Source of the DNA: an uncultured Granulicatella sp.
GTDB lineage: Bacteria; Bacillota; Bacilli; Lactobacillales; Aerococcaceae
Direction of reading: 5' to 3'
Length of the DNA stretch: 12,221 bases
Assembly: GCA_900551535.1 (NCBI GenBank)
Contig: URWJ01000030.1
Location: 1 to 12,221 of the forward strand
Positions 1 to 5,443 of the stretch are shown here, piece after piece (position 1 is the stretch's first letter; the number at the start of each line of letters is the position of its first letter). The position numbers and the translations under genes were made by a program. The notes beneath the pieces are model-generated. The model saw only the letters and a list, made by a program, of their open reading frames with translations, was not told the origin of the DNA and did not search any database.

Positions 1-31
1 AATTGCCAAAAACTGAATAAAAATTCCATTA

Positions 32-481
32 TTATTCACCTATTCCTTTTAAAATATTTTCTAAATCCTCTTTTGAACGCGCTTCGATAAACGCATTAAT
101 AACTGATTCGTCATCTAATAATGTTACTAACTCTGATAAATTGTTTAAGTGTTTTTCATTATCAGTTGATGCTAAAACGAAGAATAAATGTGGTTGGTAG
201 TCAGCACCTGGTCCAAAATCCACTGCTTCTTCAATGTTCATAAATGCTACAGCAGTATCATTTACCCCTTTTCCTTCTTGAGCATGAGGGATGCAGATTT
301 CTGGAGCAATTACGATGTAAGGTCCAAATTCATGAACATTACTAATAATGTAACCTGGGTATTCAGGTTCAATGATCTTTTGTTCTAATAAAGGTTGGCA
401 AGCTTTTTTAATTGCTTCTTCCCATGATAGAGAACCTTTTTGGAACGAAAAACGACCATTTTCAATAATCTCTCTTAACAT
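32..481 (-). CDS. ulaC: PTS EIIA component, ascorbate type (UlaC-like)
   Basis: This 149-residue protein is a stand-alone EIIA of the fructose/mannitol-ascorbate superfamily. It would take phosphate from HPr on a histidine and pass it to an ascorbate EIIB in the cytoplasm. The sequence shows the family core GPYIVIAPEICIPHAQEG at about residues 53-70, and His66 in the IPHA motif is the expected phosphorylated residue. Length and order match E. coli UlaC (about 154 aa). The ATG at 481 follows a near-perfect Shine-Dalgarno, AAGGAGGA, at 486-493. It is the third gene after ulaD and ulaG, which supports the ascorbate assignment over other EIIA types. A 102-bp gap containing a hairpin separates it from ulaG. 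No EIIB or EIIC is present in the window; they probably lie beyond base 1. Family is certain; substrate is inferred from the neighbours. Confidence 0.88.
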   Translation of the reverse strand: MLREIIENGRFSFQKGSLSWEEAIKKACQPLLEQKIIEPEYPGYIISNVHEFGPYIVIAPEICIPHAQEGKGVNDTAVAFMNIEEAVDFGPGADYQPHLFFVLASTDNEKHLNNLSELVTLLDDESVINAFIEARSKEDLENILKGIGE

Positions 482-533
482 ATGTTCCTCCTTGTGTTAT
501 TAAGAAATCGTATTCATTATTACGCTTTGGTAA

Positions 534-559
534 AGCCTAGAGTGGGTTAGCTCTAGGCT
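534..559 (-). terminator. Hairpin between ulaG and ulaC (weak terminator or processing element)
   Basis: A perfect 9-bp inverted repeat, AGCCTAGAG / CTCTAGGCT, encloses an 8-nt loop in the 102-bp gap between ulaG and ulaC. On the transcribed minus strand it is followed only by UUACCAAA, so it lacks the U-run of a strong intrinsic terminator. It may reduce readthrough into ulaC or protect the 3' end of a processed ulaD-ulaG message. The structure is seen directly; the function is inferred. Confidence 0.55.
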
Positions 560-583
560 CTCCAAATTTATTTAATGACAATA

Positions 584-1645
584 TTATAAGAATGATGGGA
601 ATGGTACATCATTGTCGATTGAGAATACATCGTCAAATCCACGGTAGAAGTTGAATTCTAATTTATCTTTGTCAGTTGGGTAAGTATATTTACCACCTAC
701 TTGCCAGATGAATGGTTTGAATTTGTATTCTAGGCGATCTTTCTTGAATTTCCAGATTTCTGTAATTTCTTTTGGATCCGCTTGGAAGTTAGCCCAAATG
801 TCATAGTGAACTGGGATAACAACTTTAGCGTTTAATGATTCAGCCATACGTAACATATCAACTGAAGTCACTTTGTCAGTGATACCACGAGGGTTTTCAC
901 CGTAAGCACCTAAGCACACATCGATTTCATGTTCGTTACCATGTTTAGCAAACATGTTTGAGTAGTGAGAATCTCCTGCGTGATATAAGTTACCACCACT
1001 TGTTTTGAATAAGTAGTTAACAGCGATTTCGTCCATATCTTGAGGCATTTTACCTTTAAGAACTTCGCCTTCTTTAGCTGTTACTAAAGCTGTACGGTCA
1101 AATGCTTCTAAAGCAACGATTTCGATGTCTTTGATTTTAACTGAGTCTCCTGGGTGTACAACGATTGTACGTTCAGCAGGAACTCCCCAACCTAACCAAG
1201 TGTTTACTACTTCTTGTGGTCCGATGAATTTAGCTTCTGGACAGTTGTTAGCAACTGCAGCAGCAGTGTTAATGTCTAAGTGGTCTGAGTGAATGTGTGT
1301 TACTACTAAAGCATCAACATTTTTCACTTCGAATGGATCAATTACGAATGGTTGTGTACGTAAGTTTGGTTGTAAGTTTTGGCAACCACTCATACGTTGC
1401 ATTTGGTGACCAGTTTTCATTTTTCCGTTGCCGTGGCTACGTTTACCAGTTCCGCACCATAAGTCACATAGGATGTTAGTACCTTTGTCTGATTTTAACC
1501 AGATACCTGTACATCCTAACCACCACATAGCGAATGTTCCTGGTTTAACTTCTTCACGTTCGATTTCTTCATTTAACCAAGTTCCCCATTCTGGGAAAGT
1601 TGATAAAATCCAAGATTCTTTTGTTACATCTTTGATATTTGCCAT
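584..1645 (-). CDS. ulaG: L-ascorbate-6-phosphate lactonase UlaG
   Basis: UlaG hydrolyses the lactone ring of L-ascorbate-6-phosphate, giving 3-keto-L-gulonate-6-phosphate, the first cytoplasmic step after PTS uptake. It belongs to the metallo-beta-lactamase fold, and characterised members use Mn2+. Visible evidence is the metal-binding motif THIHSDHLD at residues 116-124 (H117, H119, D121, H122) and a second metal-site segment HAGDSHYS around 222-229. The N-terminal part, with the WWLGCTGIWLKS stretch at 41-52, is also characteristic. The length of 353 aa is essentially that of E. coli UlaG (354). The ATG at 1645 has a strong Shine-Dalgarno AAGGAGGAA (1651-1659), and only 18 nt separate it from the ulaD stop, so the two are co-transcribed and probably translationally close. 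Nothing appears truncated. Confidence 0.96.
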   Translation of the reverse strand: MANIKDVTKESWILSTFPEWGTWLNEEIEREEVKPGTFAMWWLGCTGIWLKSDKGTNILCDLWCGTGKRSHGNGKMKTGHQMQRMSGCQNLQPNLRTQPFVIDPFEVKNVDALVVTHIHSDHLDINTAAAVANNCPEAKFIGPQEVVNTWLGWGVPAERTIVVHPGDSVKIKDIEIVALEAFDRTALVTAKEGEVLKGKMPQDMDEIAVNYLFKTSGGNLYHAGDSHYSNMFAKHGNEHEIDVCLGAYGENPRGITDKVTSVDMLRMAESLNAKVVIPVHYDIWANFQADPKEITEIWKFKKDRLEYKFKPFIWQVGGKYTYPTDKDKLEFNFYRGFDDVFSIDNDVPFPSFL

Positions 1646-1663
1646 TGTTTTTCCTCCTTGGGA

Positions 1664-2302
1664 TTAACCCCAGATACGTTTGATTTCTTCTTTGAATTCA
1701 CGAGCAGATTGCGCTGGATTTTCTGTAGCGTAGATTCCGCGTCCTGCGATGAATGTGTAAATTGGAATTCCTTCAAACACTTTTAATGTGTCTTTTGTTA
1801 ATCCACCTGTTGCTGAAACTTTGAATCCCATGTCGATTAAACGACGGATTTTGTTTAAATCAGATTCAGTCCAAGTAGCTCCTGCAAATAGAGCGTCGCG
1901 GCTTTGGTGGAAGATTGCTTGGTCGATACCAGCATCTCTCCATTGTTGTGCTTGTTCGAATGTCCAATCTCCGTATAATTCAACTTGAAGAGATTTCACT
2001 TCTTTGTTAGCTGCTTCCATTGTTGGGATAGTTGCGCAGCAAATAACTGTCATCCAGTCAGCTCCTGCAAGTGCAACGTTTTTAGCAACAGTTGTACCAG
2101 CGTCAGCACATTTTGTATCAGCAATGATTACTTTATCAGGGAAAGCGCTGCGTAAGCATTTAATCGCTTTGTCTCCTTCGTTTAAAAGTAAAATTGTTCC
2201 TGCTTCAATAATGTCAACTTCGTTACCTACCGCTAGAGCATCTTTTAAAGCATCTTCGATACGGTTGTGGTCCAAAGCAACTTGTAAATTAGGAATTGCC
2301 AT
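1664..2302 (-). CDS. ulaD: 3-keto-L-gulonate-6-phosphate decarboxylase UlaD
   Basis: UlaD decarboxylates 3-keto-L-gulonate-6-phosphate to L-xylulose-5-phosphate and CO2, a Mg2+-dependent reaction in a TIM-barrel enzyme of the OMP decarboxylase suprafamily. Known catalytic and ligand residues are in place: D11, E33, and D62, K64 and D67 in the ADTKCADAG segment. H132 and R135 in FHQSRDA correspond to E. coli H136 and R139. The segment EQAQQWRDAGI (116-126) is identical to my recollection of E. coli UlaD, as is GFKV near 154. The length of 212 aa fits (E. coli 216). The relative hexulose-6-phosphate synthase is the main alternative, but the neighbouring ulaG and ulaC argue for UlaD. The ATG at 2302 follows AAAAGGAGA (2311-2319) by 8 nt. 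It is the first gene of the operon, behind the promoter at 2403-2431. Confidence 0.95.
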   Translation of the reverse strand: MAIPNLQVALDHNRIEDALKDALAVGNEVDIIEAGTILLLNEGDKAIKCLRSAFPDKVIIADTKCADAGTTVAKNVALAGADWMTVICCATIPTMEAANKEVKSLQVELYGDWTFEQAQQWRDAGIDQAIFHQSRDALFAGATWTESDLNKIRRLIDMGFKVSATGGLTKDTLKVFEGIPIYTFIAGRGIYATENPAQSAREFKEEIKRIWG

Positions 2303-2345
2303 TATTTCATTCTCCTTTTCTGTCTTGCCTTAAATAATCATAAAA

Positions 2346-2373
2346 TCGTAACGTCTTACGAAAATGATCATTT
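2346..2373. promoter_or_regulatory. Adjacent palindromes in the ulaD leader (operator candidates)
   Basis: Two inverted repeats lie side by side: TCGTAA-CGTC-TTACGA at 2346-2361 and the perfect 12-bp palindrome AAATGATCATTT at 2362-2373. They fall roughly 20-50 nt downstream of the predicted ulaD start of transcription. They could bind a local ascorbate regulator acting as a roadblock, or fold in the leader RNA. The repeats are seen directly; the binding protein is unknown. Confidence 0.4.
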
Positions 2374-2402
2374 AATAAGTTACGGTACCAATTCATGCTA
2401 TT

Positions 2403-2431
2403 AGTATAGTATAAAGAATTTTAGGTTACAA
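2403..2431 (-). promoter_or_regulatory. Promoter of the ulaD-ulaG-ulaC operon
   Basis: On the minus strand a -35 box TTGTAA (2426-2431) is followed by a 17-bp spacer and a -10 box TATACT (2403-2408), a good sigma-A type promoter. The predicted transcription start is near 2396, giving a leader of about 93 nt before ulaD. A cre-like site overlaps the -35 box. Confidence 0.72.
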
Positions 2432-2440
2432 CCGTTTACA
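2427..2440 (-). promoter_or_regulatory. cre-like (CcpA) site overlapping the ula -35 box
   Basis: The minus strand reads TGTAAACGGTTGTA, which matches 12 of 14 positions of the cre consensus TGWAANCGNTNWCA, with a perfect left half. It overlaps the -35 hexamer at 2426-2431, so CcpA/HPr-Ser-P binding there would block RNA polymerase. Carbon catabolite repression of an ascorbate PTS operon is expected biology. The site itself is a prediction. Confidence 0.55.
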
Positions 2441-2470
2441 AACAAGTAATCGAATAATCAGTTTTATGAT

Positions 2471-2484
2471 TGTTTACGTTTACT
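2471..2484 (-). promoter_or_regulatory. Second cre-like site, upstream of the ula promoter
   Basis: The minus strand reads AGTAAACGTAAACA, matching 12 of 14 cre positions. Its centre is about 44 bp, close to four helical turns, from the centre of the promoter-overlapping site, so the two could be bound on the same DNA face. It also contains a tandem GTTTAC repeat (plus strand 2472-2483), and another GTTTAC lies at 2434-2439, so a different LacI-type or local regulator is possible. Confidence 0.4.
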
Positions 2485-2589
2485 TTACGAACGTTTGGAA
2501 ATTGGCAATATAGTTATTTATATAGGAAGAATTCGTATTTTTACGTTTTAAAAACGACTAAAATATGTGTTTTGATCATTTTAATTCCT

Positions 2590-2625
2590 AAAATAAAAAT
2601 ACCCTCTCATTAACTGAGAAGGTAT
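2590..2625 (-). terminator. Rho-independent terminator of the lspA-rluD-pyrR operon
   Basis: On the minus strand, just after the pyrR stop, ATACCTTCTCA pairs with TGAGAGGGTAT (an 11-bp stem with one G-T pair, 2599-2625) around the loop GTTAA. It is followed by a T-rich run (2590-2598). This ends the operon before the ula control region, so no pyrimidine gene follows pyrR here. Confidence 0.85.
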
Positions 2626-2633
2626 CCTATATA

Positions 2634-3170
2634 CTATTTTTCAATGATGACTTCTTCAGAAGCATCATCTTCCATTAACCGAACATGGATGACTTCATCT
2701 AAAGAAGTTGGCACATTCTTACCAATAAAATCAGGACGGATTGGTAACTCTCGGTGTCCTCTATCAATAAGAATCGCTAAACTGATTCTTTGTGGTCTAT
2801 CAATATCCATAATCGCATCCAATGCGGCTCTTACTGTTCTACCAGTGAATAAAACATCATCCACAAGAACTACTTGTTTCCCTCTGATATCAAAAGGTAT
2901 CAAAGTTCCATTCAATACAGGAGCATCTTCACTCCCGCTATCATGCCTGTCGTCACGATACAATGTGATATCAACTTCTCCAACTAGCACATTCGTTTTT
3001 TCTAAAGCTGATATTTTTTCACCAATACGTTTTGCTAAAGTAATTCCTCTTGTTTTAATACCAATTAACACTAAATTGGATACGTCTTTTTGCTGCTCGA
3101 TAATTTCATACGAGATTCGTGTTAACGCTCTACTGATAGCACCTTCATCCATTATTTTTATTTCTTTCAT
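2634..3170 (-). CDS. pyrR: PyrR bifunctional pyr attenuation protein / uracil phosphoribosyltransferase
   Basis: PyrR binds UMP-sensitive hairpins in pyr mRNA leaders to cause attenuation, and has some uracil phosphoribosyltransferase activity. Counting from the chosen start (178 aa), the PRPP-binding loop VLVDDVLFTGRT lies at 101-112, GIKTRG at 37-42, and the typical DITLYRDD and DRGHRELPIR segments at 67-74 and 136-145. These match the B. subtilis protein (181 aa) throughout. The frame could begin at GTG 3179, but AGAGG at 3179-3183 sits 8 nt before ATG 3170, so I prefer that ATG. This Shine-Dalgarno overlaps the rluD stop, implying coupled translation. Synteny lspA-rluD-pyrR is as in Bacillus. 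However, a terminator follows and no pyr gene is present, so PyrR would have to act on distant transcripts. Confidence 0.95.
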   Translation of the reverse strand: MKEIKIMDEGAISRALTRISYEIIEQQKDVSNLVLIGIKTRGITLAKRIGEKISALEKTNVLVGEVDITLYRDDRHDSGSEDAPVLNGTLIPFDIRGKQVVLVDDVLFTGRTVRAALDAIMDIDRPQRISLAILIDRGHRELPIRPDFIGKNVPTSLDEVIHVRLMEDDASEEVIIEK

Positions 3171-3181
3171 CACCGTCACCT

Positions 3182-4108
3182 CTACTCTACAAAACGACCT
3201 TTATTCAAATGGATAAAGTCCTCGAATTCCTTTGGCGGTTCCACTTGAAAGTTTAATGATTCTCCAGTTACCGGATGAGTAAAACTTAGTGTTCTTGCAT
3301 GTAAAAATTGTCCAAATGAAGTTGCGTGTTTCCCTTTTGGATGATACAAAGGATCATTTACGATCGGATGCTTAATGAATTCCATATGAGCTCTGATTTG
3401 GTGCGTACGACCTGTCTCTAATCGACAAGACACGAGTGAATAATCTGAGAACGAATCTAACACTTCGAAATGCGTAATGGCATTCTTTCCGTCCTTTTCG
3501 ACTACTCGTTTTAAACGATTCGTTTGATGACGAGATAATGGAGCATCAATCACACCTGTTTCATGTGCAAAATGACCATCTACAATGGCGATATACTCAC
3601 GGTTCATTTTATTCTCACTAATCTGCTGTGCTAACTTTTGATGCACATCATTATTTTTAGCAATGACTAATAATCCGCTTGTGTCTTTGTCGATACGGTG
3701 AACAAGACCCGGACGGTATATTTCTTCACTAGTGCTATCTGATAAACTATTCGAATGATAAAGAAGTGCATTCACTAGAGTTCCACTATAGTGTCCTTTT
3801 GACGGATGAACAACCATTCCACTTGGTTTATTTACTACAATTAATGAATCATCTTCAAACACGATATCTAGCGGAATATCCTCAGGTTGAATGGTAATAG
3901 CTTCTTCCTCTTTTTGAAGAATTGTCACTACGTCTCCATTTTGCGCTTTATAATTGGATTTCACCACTTCACCATTAACAGATACAAGCCCTGCCTTTAA
4001 CCAACTTTGAATTTTACTTCTACTTAAACCAAGTCTAGTGGTTAATACTTTATCTAATCGCTCAGTTTTTTCCAAATCAAGCTTTAGTTCTTTAAATACT
4101 GATGTCAT
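3182..4108 (-). CDS. rluD: RluD-family 23S rRNA pseudouridine synthase
   Basis: This protein isomerises uridines to pseudouridine in RNA, most likely 23S rRNA in the helix 69 region if it follows E. coli RluD. The sequence shows an N-terminal S4 RNA-binding domain (about residues 15-70, with SRSKIQSWLKAGLVSVNG). The RluA/RluD catalytic domain follows, with the signature HRIDKDTSG at 137-145; Asp140 is the expected catalytic aspartate. NKPSGMVVHPS at 93-103 and GRTHQIRAHM further on are also family hallmarks. The length of 308 aa is close to B. subtilis YlyB (about 303). The ATG at 4108 follows AGGAGAG (4113-4119), which overlaps the lspA stop codon, so translation is probably coupled. The exact target uridines cannot be told from the sequence; Firmicutes paralogues of this family are often all labelled RluD. 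Confidence 0.93.
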   Translation of the reverse strand: MTSVFKELKLDLEKTERLDKVLTTRLGLSRSKIQSWLKAGLVSVNGEVVKSNYKAQNGDVVTILQKEEEAITIQPEDIPLDIVFEDDSLIVVNKPSGMVVHPSKGHYSGTLVNALLYHSNSLSDSTSEEIYRPGLVHRIDKDTSGLLVIAKNNDVHQKLAQQISENKMNREYIAIVDGHFAHETGVIDAPLSRHQTNRLKRVVEKDGKNAITHFEVLDSFSDYSLVSCRLETGRTHQIRAHMEFIKHPIVNDPLYHPKGKHATSFGQFLHARTLSFTHPVTGESLNFQVEPPKEFEDFIHLNKGRFVE

Positions 4109-4117
4109 AACGCTCTC

Positions 4118-4567
4118 CTATTTTGATTGTTCTTTAAAAATTACATAATAGAATAAGAAAATTACTCCAAAAGTTAAACAGATATCTGCAACATTAAAGA
4201 TTGGAAAATCGATAAATTCAAATTTAAACATATCCACTACGTAACCCAAACGAATGCGATCGATAAAGTTCCCTACAGCCCCTGCTAAAATAAACGCATA
4301 TGCTGTTAACAACAATTTAGATTTTCCTTTTTCCTTGAACATTAAGTACAAAAGAGTTCCAACTGCTACCGCAGTAATAGCATAGAAGAAAATCATCTTT
4401 CCTTCGAACATTCCCCAAGCAGCTCCCGTGTTACGAACGTATAAAATGCTTACTAATCCATTAATGAATTCCATTCCATCATGTAAACTAAAACTATTTA
4501 CGATCCATAATTTGACTAATTGGTCAACAATAATGAGTACAGCACTTAAAATTAAATATAAAAACAT
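4118..4567 (-). CDS. lspA: Lipoprotein signal peptidase (signal peptidase II)
   Basis: LspA is the membrane aspartyl protease that removes signal peptides from diacylglyceryl-modified prolipoproteins. With the chosen start it is 149 aa (B. subtilis about 154) and shows four hydrophobic segments, near residues 3-22, 58-77, 85-101 and 128-145. The two catalytic aspartates are D103 in GNFIDR and D128 in FNVADI; NTGAAWG (47-53) is also conserved. The frame extends to an ATG at 4615, but that lies upstream of the predicted -10 box (4598-4603), and the extra 16 residues are charged and unlike the family. ATG 4567 has GGAG at 4575-4578, 7 nt away, so I start there. It is first in an operon with rluD and pyrR. 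The divergent gene at 4801 encodes a lipoprotein, a likely substrate. Confidence 0.95.
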   Translation of the reverse strand: MFLYLILSAVLIIVDQLVKLWIVNSFSLHDGMEFINGLVSILYVRNTGAAWGMFEGKMIFFYAITAVAVGTLLYLMFKEKGKSKLLLTAYAFILAGAVGNFIDRIRLGYVVDMFKFEFIDFPIFNVADICLTFGVIFLFYYVIFKEQSK

Positions 4568-4597
4568 GTCACATCTCCATTTCTTTTCAATAATAGT

Positions 4598-4626
4598 ATT
4601 GTACAAAGAAGTCAAAGGTTAGTCAA
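4598..4626 (-). promoter_or_regulatory. Promoter of the lspA-rluD-pyrR operon
   Basis: The minus strand carries -35 TTGACT (4621-4626), a 17-bp spacer and -10 TACAAT (4598-4603), a strong sigma-A match. Transcription would start near 4591, leaving a leader of about 24 nt before ATG 4567. This excludes the longer lspA start at 4615. Confidence 0.8.
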
Positions 4627-4675
4627 TGAACTGAAAATGATGTTAAATTGGAACACTTTTTTCCACTCAAAGGGT

Positions 4676-4705
4676 AAAAATGGGTAAAATTTTACCAAAA
4701 ATGGG
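4676..4705. promoter_or_regulatory. Perfect 14-bp palindrome flanked by direct repeats (operator candidate)
   Basis: GGTAAAATTTTACC at 4683-4696 is a perfect palindrome midway between the divergent lspA and lipoprotein promoters. It is flanked by two copies of AAAAATGGG, at 4676-4684 and 4697-4705, exactly 21 bp apart (two helical turns). A near tandem GGGTAAAAAT / GGGTAAAATT at 4672-4691 overlaps it. The symmetry suggests a dimeric regulator that could affect both operons. I do not recognise the cognate protein. Confidence 0.45.
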
Positions 4706-4733
4706 GATAAAGTCCTAAAAATCAGCCAAAAGA

Positions 4734-4762
4734 TTGAAAAATCAACAGAATACACGTATAAT
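4734..4762 (+). promoter_or_regulatory. Promoter of the lipoprotein / glycoside hydrolase operon
   Basis: A -35 box TTGAAA (4734-4739), a 17-bp spacer and a consensus -10 box TATAAT (4757-4762) precede the lipoprotein gene. The predicted start of transcription is near 4769, giving a leader of about 32 nt. Confidence 0.82.
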
Positions 4763-4783
4763 ATCAACAAGAAAACGCATTAC

Positions 4784-4800
4784 TGTTAAAGGAGTGTAAT
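4784..4800 (+). promoter_or_regulatory. WalR (VicR)-like box overlapping the ribosome binding site
   Basis: TGTTAA-AGGAG-TGTAAT fits the published WalR pattern TGTWAH-N5-TGTWAH exactly. It lies downstream of the predicted transcription start and contains the Shine-Dalgarno AAAGGAG (4788-4794), directly abutting the ATG at 4801. If real, it would act as a repressor site, as at some WalR-repressed cell-wall genes. The ribosome binding site fixes some of these bases, and AT-rich DNA makes chance matches plausible. Confidence 0.35.
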
Positions 4801-5439
4801 ATGAAAAAAATCGCAGCCAAGGTATTCTTGATTAGCGCTGGGTTCTTATTTCTAGGAGCTTGCGGTAATACAAAGAAAAGTGCCGAATCTACTGTTCAAG
4901 AAGTACAAGATACCTTACCTGTTGTCGTTCAACAATTAAATGACATTCAAGCGTTAGAAAATTCGTTACAATCAGATTGGGAAGCGGATATCCATGATGA
5001 TTACACGATGGCTACTTACGCTAAGAAAACGGGTAAAGTATTCACCAATATTCAAGAACGTCAGCAATTGTTGAAGTCTATGCAAAAATCGCTCAAAGTT
5101 TTATCAGATGATGCGACTAGACTAAGTAACTTGAAGGATAAGAACCTTCCTTCTGCAGAAATTCAAATAGTTGTTTCAAATCTTCAATCGATTGTGACTC
5201 ATTTAAAGAACTATTCTGAAATGTCTCAAAAACAATTAGAAAAAGAAGCTGAGTTTTTCGTTAGCATCTCTGGCGGAAAACAAACAAGCGATGAATTAAA
5301 AGCGCTCATTATTGAAGTGAACAATTCAGCTAACGAGCGTCAACAAATTATTGAAGAAATCAATTCCCCTATCAGTGAGCTTGATAGACCAATTCGTATT
5401 CTAAAAGCTCGTTTGGTGAATAACGGAAAGGGTGAGTGA
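4801..5439 (+). CDS. Cell-surface lipoprotein, possibly YkyA-like
   Basis: This is a 212-residue predicted lipoprotein of unknown function. Residues 1-21 form a lipoprotein signal peptide: MKKIAAK, a hydrophobic core, then the lipobox LGAC with Cys21 as the site of lipidation and LspA cleavage. The mature part is polar and mostly helical, with heptad-like coiled-coil stretches at roughly 30-60, 80-110 and 140-195, and no catalytic motif that I recognise. Size, lipobox and helical character resemble the YkyA family of putative cell-wall-binding lipoproteins, but I could not confirm this by comparison. ATG 4801 has AAAGGAG 6 nt upstream and a strong promoter. The gene ends 4 nt before the preferred start of the secreted hydrolase, so the two are one operon and may act together at the envelope. 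Confidence 0.85.
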   Translation: MKKIAAKVFLISAGFLFLGACGNTKKSAESTVQEVQDTLPVVVQQLNDIQALENSLQSDWEADIHDDYTMATYAKKTGKVFTNIQERQQLLKSMQKSLKVLSDDATRLSNLKDKNLPSAEIQIVVSNLQSIVTHLKNYSEMSQKQLEKEAEFFVSISGGKQTSDELKALIIEVNNSANERQQIIEEINSPISELDRPIRILKARLVNNGKGE

Positions 5440-5443
5440 TGAT

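Larger units (their letters stand above)
2303..2633. other. 331-bp gene-free control region upstream of ulaD
   Basis: No convincing gene is present on either strand. From the ulaD side it holds the ulaD ribosome binding site and an inferred leader of about 90 nt with two adjacent palindromes (2346-2373). Beyond these lie the promoter (2403-2431), two cre-like sites (2427-2440 and 2471-2484), a 13-bp palindrome CGTTTTAAAAACG (2544-2556) and the pyrR terminator (2590-2625). The 9-mer TGATCATTT occurs at 2365-2373 and again at 2573-2581, near both ends of the region. Confidence 0.75.

Noticed and set aside
1..31. Terminator after ulaC
   Set aside because: Only a weak GAAT/ATTC pairing is visible and the window ends; nothing supports a terminator, so the operon may continue.
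2004..2333. 109-residue open frame on the plus strand opposite ulaD
   Set aside because: It mirrors ulaD codons, runs into the ulaD control region and has no promoter or Shine-Dalgarno.
2303..2400. Possible riboswitch or PyrR-type attenuator in the ulaD leader
   Set aside because: There are short hairpins but no recognised aptamer core, no PyrR-loop motif and no terminator directly before ulaD.
2644..3216. 190-residue open frame on the plus strand opposite pyrR
   Set aside because: It is antisense to a clear pyrR gene, has a low-complexity Ser/Ile-rich translation, and lacks a supported ribosome binding site.
5432..5443. GTG start for the secreted hydrolase, overlapping the lipoprotein stop
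   Set aside because: The GGTGAG ribosome binding site is placed for ATG 5444, and the extra MSDD would put acidic residues before the signal peptide.
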